64,000 bases of DNA. Source: Acholoe squamosa. Its lineage: Eukaryota; Annelida; Polychaeta; Phyllodocida; Polynoidae. Positions 47,261 to 57,109 of the stretch are shown in pieces; the stretch's first letter is position 1, and every line of letters starts with the position of its first letter. Below the pieces are notes generated by a model. That model worked only from the letters and a program-made list of their open reading frames with translations, was not told where the DNA came from and did not search any database. A program made the position numbers and the translations under genes. The stretch is taken from contig OX439049.1 of NCBI GenBank assembly GCA_949317995.1, forward strand, positions 16,988,395 through 17,052,394. Direction: 5' to 3'.

Positions 47261-48070
47261 ATAAGGGTCAGGTCATCAGAAAGTGTAAGATTTTGCCCTT
47301 GAAGGGCATGAAAAATTAATTTTCTAATTACTTTATGTAACCTCCAAGAATTTGTGAAGCGACATTTCTTCACCTCAGAAAACTAAAAAATACTGACTTG
47401 GGATGTCCGGTTCCATTTTTATTGCTTGTTTTGTGTCATGTAACATCTGGTACCAAAATGATAAAATAAGAGGTAATTAAAGTTACTCTCAGTAATATAG
47501 GAATGTCCCATTATGCATAACAAATACATGAAATAGACAGGCCTATATGTCTATTATTGACTTCAATTACAAAATGGAACAAACTTTGAGTTATGCATGC
47601 ACAGTACACTGTCTCTTACATGCTGATAAAAGTACCGGACATTACGAAATGTCCGGTACTTTTATCAGAATTATTTCACATAAGCTGCTCTCACATGGAG
47701 ACAAATGTAGATAGACACACAATTTATTCACCAAAGTAGGAGATGATAGGGCCCTTCATATGGGTAATAACAAAGATTTTGAAGCTTCGTTTTTTTCATG
47801 TTTTATAACTGATTTAGATTTAGGTACCAGACGTTACAAATTACAGATTTCCATTTTCAAAGACGCATGATGAAAAATTCTCACTCAGTAACATGTTCAA
47901 ACCTCATGAAAATGATACCTATGATCATATACAATACAGAAAATAACTTTGGGATACTCCAGATGTTCTTTATTCAATACAGGTCACTTGTAAAAAATAC
48001 AAAAAGTCAAAAAAGAACAAATTTGGCTGGTTTTTTTTTTTCACTTCGTTTCAAAACATTTTTTGATGTA
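47261..48070 (+). mobile_element. Palindrome-bearing element, copy 2 (right-truncated)
   Basis: Matches 40379-41200 in the same orientation: AGGGTCAGGTCATCAGAAAG at the start, then TTGCCCTTG, TTATGCATAACAAA and the central palindrome at 47624-47667, through GAACAAATTTGGC. The match ends near TTTTTTGATG (~48070), so the right inverted end is missing. Many point differences from copy 1, several being CpG to TpG/CpA. Confidence 0.85.
47624..47667. repeat. Near-perfect 44-bp palindrome (copy 2)
   Basis: Same as 40743-40786 except GGACATTACGAAATGTCC at the centre. The G-to-A change in the left arm is matched by C-to-T in the right arm, so pairing is retained. Only the central eight bases are imperfect. 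Confidence 0.9.
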
Positions 48071-48232
48071 GAACTTATTACCTGGCTGGGTATATTGTTA
48101 GAGTCGTTGTAGTTGAAAAGGGGATTTTAGAAAAATACATAATGTTTATCTCAGGTCAATGTTGATTTTGGACCCAGTTGTAATATCAATATATATATAA
48201 TATTACTAATCATATACGTGCCCTCACACCCC

Positions 48233-48867
48233 GTACTACGGAGCCCCTAAAAGGACATACCACAAATAATTTTCCCCCTGAAAAAATATTCTTGCGGGTA
48301 CTGAAGAATTCTTGCGGGTACTGAACAATGTCTGTACAAAAACAATTTTTCACTAGAAAAAATATTCTTGCGGATACTGAACAATTCTTGCAGACACTGA
48401 ACAATACCAAAAAGATTTTTTTCATGAAAAAGATATTCCTGCGGGTACTGGAAGATTCCTGCGGATACTGGAAGATTCCTGCAGGTACAGGAACATTTTT
48501 GCAGGTACACAAAGAGTAAAGAGTTCTTGTGGGTGCACAAAGAATTCTTGTAGGTGCTAGAATTATCCTTGTGGGTGCTAGAATTATGCATTCACCTACC
48601 AAAAAGTCTTTTTTTCCTCCAATAAAATCTTTCTTGTGCCAGCCAGAATTGTTCTTGTACCCGCAAGAATTGTTTGATACCCGCAAGAATTGTTCAGTTT
48701 CTGCAAGAATTGCTCAGTTTCCGCATGAATTGTTCAGTATCCGCAAGAATTGTTCATTTTCCACAAGAATTGTTCAGTTTCCGCAAGAATTGTTCAGTTT
48801 CCGCAAGAATATTTTTTTTTTGTGTAAATTTTATTTTTGGTATGTCCTATTAGGGGCTCCGTACTAC
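48233..48867. mobile_element. Fold-back-like element with ATTCTTGCGGGTACTG-word arms
   Basis: The 30-bp inverted ends, GTACTACGGAGCCCCTAA then AAGGACATACCA, match at 28 of 30 positions (48233-48262 and 48838-48867). Inside both ends run ~20-bp subrepeats. On the left they read ATTCTTGCGGGTACTGAACA (48290-48560); on the right, in the opposite sense, CAAGAATTGTTCAGTTTCCG (48645-48810). This makes long open frames on both strands (158, 127 and 114 codons) that are repeat artefacts. No transposase was recognised. Confidence 0.8.
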
Positions 48868-49129
48868 GTGACATGTCATATACAATATATCATTATTAAT
48901 TTCCATGCATGAATGGTACACTTATCTTAAATTGCTTTCTGAAAACAGTAATAAAGTTATTAAGAGAGATAATGTATAAAATAAATAGAGATCTCATATT
49001 TCAATACTATCATATAATATATCAGGATTGTATCATCATAGATTAATTTTCTCAAACCCTCAATATATCGCATATACGTCACATGTTCTTTATCACAATG
49101 GTGTACATTTCTTAATCCATCTCCTTTAG

Positions 49130-50080
49130 TCACATTGCGTAGATGTTTATTGCATTCTTGGGTATCGACTCGTGCATAATTTCTTTACTTTTCTTTTTAA
49201 ATTTATCCAAGTCCTGATAGTTTCTGATGTCAACCGGTAGGTTATTCCAGATGTGGCTAGTTAGAAATTCAATGGATCTATCGTAAGCACTGGTGGTAGA
49301 TCTTTCATTGAATAAAACGGGTGCATCATTAAGTCTAGTATTTCTATTCGTATTTCTGCAGAAATCTTGTTTTATAGATAATTTAAAAGCCATTTCTCTT
49401 AAATGGTGGTCTCTTCTATTTTTTAAATAGGGTAATTCTGCCTCTTTGTGAATAAATTCTGTTGAGGATAAAATAGGTAATTTTAATCAGTGTCTGATGC
49501 ATCTGTTTTGCAATGCTTGAATTTCATCCAAAATGGATTTTGCAGCACCGGTATACAATGCATCAGCATAATCAATCACTGATTAAATATACGTTTTGTA
49601 GATGCGAAGTAAAACATCAGGTTGGGACCAATGTTAATAAAGAAATCATTTATAAAGTTTGCTGTTTTGTTTTCATTTACATCAACACCATGTTCATTTG
49701 TCAATAAAATATCTTTCTTCTGAATACCTTTGTGGGGTAAAATATTTTTTTAAGGCTGCCTAAAATTTCCTTGAATCTTTTAGATTGTTATTTATTTCAT
49801 CTACTCTAAATGCTTGTTTGGCTTTTTTAATATTTGTAGAACAAGAATCTTTTAAAGTTCTCACCAATTCCCAGTCTAGAATACTGTTTTTGTTGGTTTT
49901 TCTTTTTGCCTTTTTTAGGGCATTATTTTTTGTGATGATTTCAGCATAACTTTAGGAGTGAGCCATGGTTCTTCTTTAAAGTGAAAAAAGGTTTTATAGT
50001 GGCTAAATTAGAATGAAAATCGGAGGCAATGTTATGCCCAAAAGTTTTGCTAATTTCAGTAAAATATAGTTGGTATTCCT
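49130..50080 (-). pseudogene. Non-LTR retrotransposon remnant lacking its reverse transcriptase core
   Basis: Read on the minus strand, 50070-49740 gives a linker typical of LINE ORF2 between endonuclease and RT. It includes FKEEPWLTP, then after a frameshift LDWELVRTLKDSC, IKKAKQAFRVDEI and LKDSRKF. This is followed by LLTNEHGVDVNENKTANFIN and DFFINIGPNL. At about 49618 it passes directly into the C-terminal domain: VIDYADALYTGAAKSILDEI, QALQNRCIRH, then SHIWNNLPVDIRNYQDLDKF in the 87-codon ORF at 49130-49393. The RT catalytic region that belongs between these parts is absent. Stops and frameshifts are present. Jockey/CR1-group affinity is inferred from motif style. Confidence 0.8.
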
Positions 50081-50099
50081 AATCCTGCATTATAGAAGC

Positions 50100-51170
50100 G
50101 TTGCCTCACCTATACCTTAGTAAATCTTCAACATGCACTATAAGAACCCTGCCCTACACTTTATAATCATGCTCTGAGTAACACATACTTCCGCTTCACA
50201 CATAATAGTAGGATTACAGTGAAGGTTGTAATATACCGTATTGGCCTGTATAAGTGCCGAGGCGCTCATTGATTTCAAGTAGGCTCTACCCCCGGTGCTT
50301 ATTCAAGACTGGCACTTATTTAAGTGTTATATTATAGTGTATTTTGGAAATTTCAACTCTCTTAGAGCCCGAGTTAAACGTAGCAACTGGTAGGAATATG
50401 CCATGCATAATTTTTAACTATTGCCCCCTCCTAAGGATCTATCATGGGGTGGGGTAAGCAAGGGGGGTTAAAATATTATGTAACATCATAGGGGGGTCTT
50501 GCAGTCTGTTGTAGGCCTACTTTATTACACTTTGTGACAGGGGAGGGGGGGTTTGCCCAAGTGTTACATAACAAACATGGTAAATGCATCACATGACAAA
50601 GTGGACTTTTTACAAGCATTTGGAGCATCTCCATGTGTTTCCTGTTAAATAAGAGAGGGGGAGGGTTCACAAAAATTTACAAGTAAGCCTATTTCTCAGA
50701 AAAGCCTGTACATGTATTTGCTGATTGCTACACAATGAGATATGGATTTTCATTAATGCATTGGTGGGGGGGTCCAACCTGTGTTTCATTAGGAAGGGGG
50801 TGTTGGTTATTTTGTTACAAAGTGTTACAAGGGGGGGAGGGTCAAAAAGTTGCAAAATTTGTGTTACATAATATTTGAACAGCCCCAAAGAGATTTTCTT
50901 TTATATGGGTAATGACGGAGAGCACCATTTATTTTTATTTTAACCTAGTTACAAAGAAAAAAGTTTATACAGCTTGGAAAGTATCCTCGCAACCAGCATT
51001 ATGCACAGTAATTCAAATGATATATAATATATGGTCAACTGATGAGGTTCCAAATGAAAATAATACAATAATAATAGAAAAAATAATTCTCTTAAGTAAA
51101 TATGTGTACACAACCTCACAATCATTCGATTCAAGTAACCCTTGACAAATCTTGTTCAGATATACCAAAT
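50100..51170. other. Mostly unannotated, with one GGCGCTTATTCA-family copy
   Basis: The repeat at 50236-50340 is listed separately. The rest shows G-rich short tracts (50450-50840) and no recognised gene. Confidence 0.4.
50236..50340 (+). mobile_element. GGCGCTTATTCA-family element, copy 2 (left end and part of right)
   Basis: Starts ACCGTATTGGCCTGTATAAG then TGCCGAGGCGCTCATT; then CTACCCCCGGTGCTTATTC and AAGACTGGCACTTATT. The left end is the complement of the right end of the copy at 58400-58485 (GGCGTTCATACAGGCCAATAC), which defines the family's inverted ends. Confidence 0.6.
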
Positions 51171-51189
51171 GATTTAGCTAGGAGGGGTA

Positions 51190-51880
51190 TAGGGAAAGAA
51201 TCAAATCAGGCAAAGAGTGATCTTGCCAAACCAAACTTCTGATTTAATTCAAAGTCTTCATAATTAGTTATATTCCTTTTGGAGGTAGGCAAAACATTCC
51301 AAGCCATAGCTCCTTCATACAAAGCACTTGTGGGTCTAGTTTCATATTTTCGTTTGATTGATAGGAAGAAGGTTGCATCATGTGTTCTGTAAAAACTTCT
51401 TTTGTAGTTAGAAGGGAAATATCGGTTTGCTGCTTATACATGAAGTTTAACAAATGCATCTCCCTGCAAGGGACTAAAGGTGATATCATTGCCAGCATGT
51501 TTGTTAAAATTCAGAACAGGATCAAGATATACCCCTAAGTATCTGACACTTAAAGCTCTATCAATCTGTGTCTGACCAAACATCAATTTATGATTATCAT
51601 TCTTCTTCAACCAGGGCCTGAGACCAAAAATCATGTAGTTTGTCTTTTTGGCATTTAAGGTGAGTTGGTTTCTATGAAACCAGCCCTCCAATGCTACCAG
51701 ATCCGCAGTTACAGTAATTTGGTCCAGATCATATAAATAAACTGATCCATGTTTAATCACTGTAGATAGGTCATTTACATATGCTAAAAATAACATAGGA
51801 CCTAATATGGAGCCCTGAGGGATGTTTAACAAATCACAAGTGACAGTCATTTCGTATGTATTTTGGTGCAATATAGGCTA
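51190..51880 (-). pseudogene. Non-LTR retrotransposon reverse transcriptase fragment
   Basis: The 145-codon minus-strand ORF (51434-51871) carries the RT motif IPQGSILGP (residues 17-25) and FLAYVNDL. The region where the catalytic Y/F-x-DD box should be reads YLYDLDQ (45-51). It continues with WFHRNQLTLN (64-73), KKTNYMIFG and YLGVYLD (111-117). In a second frame the same strand continues with ANRYFPSNYKR and AMAWNVLPTSKRNITNYEDF, the usual C-terminal domain after the RT. The double aspartate is lost and internal pieces are missing, so it is inactive. It is a different family from the copy at 49.1 kb, judging by the C-terminal sequence. Confidence 0.85.
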
Positions 51881-52102
51881 CCCGATCTTACTGATATAAG
51901 GTAATTTAAATCACTGCTGCCATGTTGACTGTGTGTCCATCATTGCTGTACTTCATGGGTTAAGCATATTTACACTGTGGATTTATATCCTCTCCTATTA
52001 TGATCCAAACCTATTAGGTTCGAGATAGATCACAAAAGACAAGCAGATTAAATGTAGAACTATTTATTGATGTCCAATAACGTTTACATGAATCCTCAAT
52101 GT

Positions 52103-53032
52103 CATATCCAATGTCACATCATGCAGGTATAAAGTCTCAATAGTCTACTGATAGATGTTGACGATCCAAGCTCCAGTCTGTCTGTCTCCTCCTCCGACTT
52201 GACTCGCCTTTTATAGCAATAGTTATGTGACCCTCTGATGTCATCACTCCCTCCAGCGATGTTCGGAGGTACCTGGTGCCTCCCAGCCACCTCCTAGTGC
52301 CTCCCAGCCACCTCCTAGTACCTCCCTGCTACCTCCTGGTGCCTACCTGCCACCTCCTGGTGCCTCCCTGCTACCCCTGGTGCCTCCTTGCTACCCCCTG
52401 GTGCCTCCCTGCTACCCCCTGGTGCTTCCCTGCTACCTCCAGGTACCTCCCTGCTACCTCCTGGTACCTCCCTACCTCCTGGTGCCTCCCTGTCACCTCC
52501 TGGTGCCTCCCTACCAACTCCTGGTGCCTCCCTGCTACCACCTGGTGCCTCCCTGCTATCCCTGGTGCCTCCCTGCTACCCCCTGGTGCCTCCCTGCTAC
52601 CTCCTGGTGCCTCCCTGCCACCTCCTGGTGCCTCCCTGCCACCTCCTGGTGCCTCCCTGCCACCTCCTGGTGCCTCATTGCCACCTCCTGGTGCCTCCCT
52701 GCTACCTCCTGGTGCCTCACTGCTACCCCCTGGTGCCTCCCTGCTACCACCTGGTGCCTCCCTGCTACCTCCTGGTGCTTCCCTGCTGGCCCTCTGCAGG
52801 ATACAACTTGTGTACTTGGACTATGCCCCTGGGGCATCGCGCGTGGCGCGCATATGGATTGTAGTACCCCTTGACGTGGCCTGATGCATGAACTTCAAGT
52901 GTGCCACACGTCACTCTCCCAGTACAGGCTACCGTTACTGTCTTACTTCCAAGCAGATTTTTTACACTTTGCAAACTTAAGCCCTGTCTAGGTTACTGAT
53001 GCCGCAAATGCCCCAAGAGCATCGTCCTTTCT
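52103..53032 (+). repeat. Tandem duplication unit 1 (930 bp) with 21-bp minisatellite
   Basis: Starts CATATCCAATGTCACATCAT. It includes CTGTCTGTCTCCTCCTCCGA and CCCTCTGATGTCATCACTCC, then a 21-bp minisatellite (52266-52795), then GACTATGCCCCTGGGGCATC and GCGCGTGGCGCGCATATGG, and ends at CAAATGCCCCAAGAGCATCG. The adjacent unit 2 is nearly identical outside the minisatellite. Confidence 0.9.
52266..52795 (+). repeat. 21-bp minisatellite, array 1
   Basis: The unit is CTCCTGGTGCCTCCCTGCYA plus C, about 25 copies. Because 21 is divisible by three and the unit lacks stops, all plus frames and one minus frame stay open. They give 158-202 codon ORFs of seven-residue repeats such as PPGASLL, LVPPCYL and GRHQEVA. 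Collagen-like or cell-wall-like readings are not supported. Confidence 0.9.
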
Positions 53033-54075
53033 CATATCCAATGTCACATCATGCAGGTATAAAGTCTCAATTGTCTACTGATAGATGTTGACAATCCAAG
53101 CTCCAGTCTGTCTGTCTCCTCCTCCGACTTGACTCGCCTTTTACAGCAGTAGTTATGTGACCCTCTGATGTCATCACTCCCTCCGGAGATGTTCGGAGGT
53201 ACCTGGTGCCTCCCAGCCACCTCCTAGTGCCTCCCAGCCACCTCCTAGTACCTCCCTGCTACCTCCTGGTGCCTCCCTGCCACCTCCTGGTGCCTCCCTG
53301 CTACCCCTGGTGCCTCCTTGCTACCCCCTGGTGCCTCCCTGCTACCCCTTGGTGCTTCCCTGCTACCTCCAGGTACCTCCCTGCTACCTCCTGGTACCTC
53401 CCTACCTCCTGGTGCCTCCCTGTCACCTCCTGGTGCCTCCCTACCACCTCCTGGTGCCTCCCTGCTACCACCTGGTGCCTCCCTGCTATCCCTGGTGCCT
53501 CCCTGCCACCTCCTGGTGCCTCCCTGCCACCTCCTGGTGCCTCCCTGCCACCTCCTGGTGCCTCCCTGCCACCTCCTGGTGCCTCCCTGCCACCTCCTGG
53601 TGCCTCCCTGCCACCTCCTGGTGCCTCCCTGCCACCTCCTGGTACCTCCCTGCCACCTCCTGGTGCCTCCCTGCCACATCCTGGTGCCTCCCTGCTACCC
53701 CTGGTGCCTCCCAGCCACCTCCTGGTGCCTCCCTGCTACCTCCTGGTGCCTCACTGCTACGCCCCCTGGTGCCTCCCTGCTACCACCTGGTGCCTCCCTG
53801 CTGCCTCCTGGTGCTTCCCTGCCCCCCCTGCGCCTCCTTAGGATACAACTTGTATACTTGGACTATGCCCCTGGGGCATCGCGCGTGGCGCGCATATGGA
53901 TTGTAGTACCCCTTGACGTGGCCTGATACGTGAACTTCATGTGTGCCACACATCACTCTCCTAGTACAGGCTACCGTTACTGTCTTACTTCCAAGCAGAT
54001 TTTTTACACTTTGCAAACTTAAGCCCTGTCTAGGTTACTGATGCCGCAAATGCCCCCAGAGCATCGTCCCTTCTC
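53033..54075 (+). repeat. Tandem duplication unit 2 (about 1043 bp)
   Basis: Second copy of 52103-53032. Differences outside the array are few (AGTCTACTG/TGTCTACTG, TATAGCAATAG/TACAGCAGTAG, CTCCAGCGATG/CTCCGGAGATG). It is longer because the 21-bp array (53196-53825) has about five more units, mainly a uniform run at 53500-53640. This is recent duplication followed by local array expansion. Confidence 0.9.
53196..53825 (+). repeat. 21-bp minisatellite, array 2
   Basis: Same unit as array 1. A run of near-identical GCCACCTCCTGGTGCCTCCC units at 53503-53690 marks the expansion. The ORFs of 211, 202 and 198 codons on plus and 144 on minus are frame-by-frame readings of the array. Confidence 0.9.
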
Positions 54076-54858
54076 CTATAGGTCAGAGTTGAATGACTAC
54101 TGCATGCTTGAGGGACATTACAGGATGATGCCCCCAGGCCTTGTTAGTATTACTGGAGCCGGCAATGCTCCTGGGGCATGCTTTATAGCCTAGAGGAATA
54201 GGGAAGATGCCCAGGAGCATTTGTGGTACCAGTAATGCCCCAGGGGCAAGTAGTAGTCTTTTCTATCCTATAGGAGTAGGGGCATGTACAGATAGCTGTA
54301 CACATAAAGGAGATAGGACAATGCCCAGGGCATTCACAGTAAGGAAGATGCGCCTGGGGCATGTATAGATGGCTTCATATGAGGTAGAACAAGGCCCCCC
54401 CAGGCATCTTCTAAATCTGCTGGGTTATGGTTAGAAATTACAACAACATTTGTCTCAAATTGAATACCTGCAGTACTATCATTTTGAAATTAGTGCATTA
54501 AGTTATCATTCATTTAAAACAGTTCTAAAGGAGTAGGGGAAAGGCCCTAGGGGCAATGCTGGCATCAGTAATCCCCCTACTCTTCAGAGTAAGACCTACT
54601 GACCTACCAATGCCCCTTGGTGTCGTCTTTACTTGTATAGACTTACCATGGATGTCCTTGAAGCATCCCCAACCTAAACTTGTAGGACTGTCAATGTATG
54701 GCCTAGGGGCATGATCCATACCATGGATGCCCTTGGGGCATCTTCCACACTTATGGGGGGGGGCACAATGCCTCAAGGGCCTGTAGGAGATTGGATTATG
54801 CCCTTGGGGCATTACAGATGGCTGTCAATGCCCCCAGGGCCTCTCCCCTACTCACAGT
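54040..54858. repeat. GCCCCNGGGGC palindromic-word block, left
   Basis: About 20 variants of the self-complementary word ATGCCCCNGGGGCAT or its halves, at irregular 30-60-bp spacing. Linkers often include AGGAATAGGGAAG- or CTGTAGG-like sequence. A partner block lies at 56840-57090 on the far side of the element at 54864-56468. The word also appears once in each unit of the 1-kb duplication upstream. Confidence 0.75.
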
Positions 54859-54863
54859 ATGCC

Positions 54864-56468
54864 CCCAGCAAATTGTCGTGACTCCTCGTCAACCTGTGTG
54901 AAGTGGCTCACACATGTCGCTAGATGGAACACGACGTCGCTATAGCACAAGATCACCAGGAATAGCAATGGTGGTGATCACATGGCCTCACCTCAGATGG
55001 CGTGGATGGTGATCACTCAGACTTACCAGGGATGGCGACGCTGGTGATCACTCACCTCGCTAGATGAAACACTCACCTCGTCATAGCACATGTTCACCAG
55101 GGATGGCGAGGATCGTGATCACTCATCCTCACCAGGGATGGCGACATGAGTGATCACTCATCCTCACCAGGGATGGCAACATGAGTAATCACTCACTTCG
55201 CTAGATGAGACGCACACCATGTCATAATGCACATTCACCACGGATGGCAAGGATTGTGATCAGTCACCTCACTAGATAAAACGCGTATGTCATAATAGCA
55301 CAGGTTCACCACAGAGGGTGAGGATCATGATCACCCACACTCACCAGGGATGGCGACATGAGTGATCACTCACCTCGCTAGATGAAATGCACACCATGCC
55401 ATAGCGCATGTTCACCACGGTTGGCGAAGATCGTGATGACTCACACTCACCAGGGATGGCAAGGCGGTTGATCACTCACCTCGCTAGATGAAACGCGCAC
55501 CACGTGATAGCGCAGGTTCACCATGGATGGCGAGAGTGGTGATCACTCAGACTCACCAGTGATGGCGATGCTGGTGATCACTCACCTTGTTAGATGAAAA
55601 GCTCATGATCATCGACATTGGTAATCATGCAGCCTCACATCTGCCAGATCAAAGTATGTTTTGCCAGAGAAGGTATTGCCATATGTATCTTCCCTCTAAC
55701 CACAGACAAGGTGTTCATGTTGATATTTCCCTATGTATTTTTCCTGTAACCAGAGAAAAGGTGTTTATGGATAGTTGCTTTCATTTTAGAGATACCTCTA
55801 TCTAAATTCAATTGATATTCTCTCTAAATAATCTTGTTTGGTTCAACTCTGAAGTATTACATGGAAATCAGTGTGAAACAAAGCACATTTGATACGTATG
55901 GGACTTATACTTCACGCCCACACTTCCTAGATAGGCTACATGTTGAACAGTGGTGCTGTCTCAACAACTTTGGCAATGGTGGTGATAAGTTGCCACTGTG
56001 AGTGAGAGTGAGTGACAGATGATGCAATCCTCAGACAGCATTGACTTGGAGTGACACAAATTCACGTATTGAGTGAGACCAATGTTGGCAATGGTGGTGA
56101 TAAGTCGCCATTTTGAGAGAAGATTAACTAGGAGTGATACACACTCACGCAGTGAGTGAGAGCCATGTGGCAATGCAGGTGAAAAGTTGCCATTCTGACT
56201 GAGAGTTGACAGGCAGTGGCACATACTCACGCAGTGAGTTAGATCCATGTTGGCGATGGTGGTGATAAGTCACCATGCTTTGTGAGGGATGACAAGGGGT
56301 GGCACATACTCACACAGTGAGTGAGATCATGTTGGCGACTGTTGTGATAAATCGCCATGCCATGTGAGACTGACACAGAGTGGCGAAAGATGACGTAGTG
56401 AGTTATCACTCAGAAAGGAGTCACCATTGATGACCAATCATGGCGACAGATAACGACAATTTGCAACC
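54864..56468. mobile_element. GTGATCACTCAC-word element with CCCAGCAAATTGTCG end
   Basis: The left end CCCAGCAAATTGTCG (54864) and the right end CGACAATTTGC (56454-56464) give an 11-bp perfect inverted core. The left arm (54900-55610) has about ten ~75-bp units. They are built from GTGATCACTCACCTCGCTAG, ATGAAACGCRCACC, TAGCRCATGTTCACCA and GGGATGGCGA. The right arm (55960-56460) has inverted-sense words such as CAGTGAGTGAGA, GGCGATGGTGGTGATAAGTC and GCCATG. The 350-bp centre (55610-55960) lacks the words. No transposase. The left end matches the 18040 element over its first 12 bases. Confidence 0.7.
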
Positions 56469-56834
56469 AATGCCCCTGGATCATACTAGTTACCCTTACT
56501 TTAATACACTAATGGTAATAAGTGGAAACTATGTATGATCTTGATATAATATGATACATAAGATGTTCTAAGTGCATGCATTGGCATATGATAATCTGAT
56601 ACTTGTACATAATTCACAGAGTATGGAGAACTCCGAGAAAACAGTGAGGCCTCCAAATAAAGTATATTTAAGTGGATGAAGTCGTCTCCTTTACTAACCA
56701 TAGTGCATACAACATTGATAATGATCTCTGAAATATAATACAGGTCCTTTAAATTAGTATGTCTCTGAGTAATAACTATGTAGCATTGTATTCAAAAGCT
56801 TCATATGCACTGGCACTCCTTCTCCTCTAGGCTA

Positions 56835-57090
56835 TTAAAGGACAGGGCATGCCCCAAGGGCATTACTGGTGCCAACAATGCCCTGGGGCTTTCAGTAGGC
56901 CCCTACTGCATGCCTTGGAGGCATCACGCACACCACCGATGCCCCTGGGGCATATAGCCACTGATTCTATAGACTACATTACATCCTTACCATGGATGCC
57001 CTCAGGGCATTGGCCAACCTATTAAATATTGTAGGACTGTCTGTGTAGGCCTATATAGGGGCCTATGGGTATTTAGCCATTGGGGCATTG
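56835..57090. repeat. GCCCCNGGGGC palindromic-word block, right
   Basis: Words such as GGCATGCCCCAAGGGCATTA, CAATGCCCTGGGGC and GATGCCCCTGGGGCATA repeat as in the left block at 54040-54858. Together the two flank the GTGATCACTCAC element. Confidence 0.7.
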
Positions 57091-57109
57091 TCGTACAGCA
57101 CCTCCTAAA

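Noticed and set aside
48210..48686. 158-codon minus-strand ORF
   Set aside because: It lies within the ATTCTTGCGGGTACTG subrepeats of a fold-back-like element. Overlapping open frames exist on both strands and there is no recognised domain.
52276..52884. 202-codon ORF of PPGASLL-type repeats, possible collagen- or mucin-like protein
   Set aside because: Every plus frame and one minus frame of the 21-bp minisatellite is open, which follows from a stop-free unit length divisible by three. There is no signal peptide, splice context or non-repeat domain.
53206..53841. 211-codon ORF, longest in the window
   Set aside because: Same 21-bp array in the second duplication unit; frame-independent openness shows it is not selected coding sequence.
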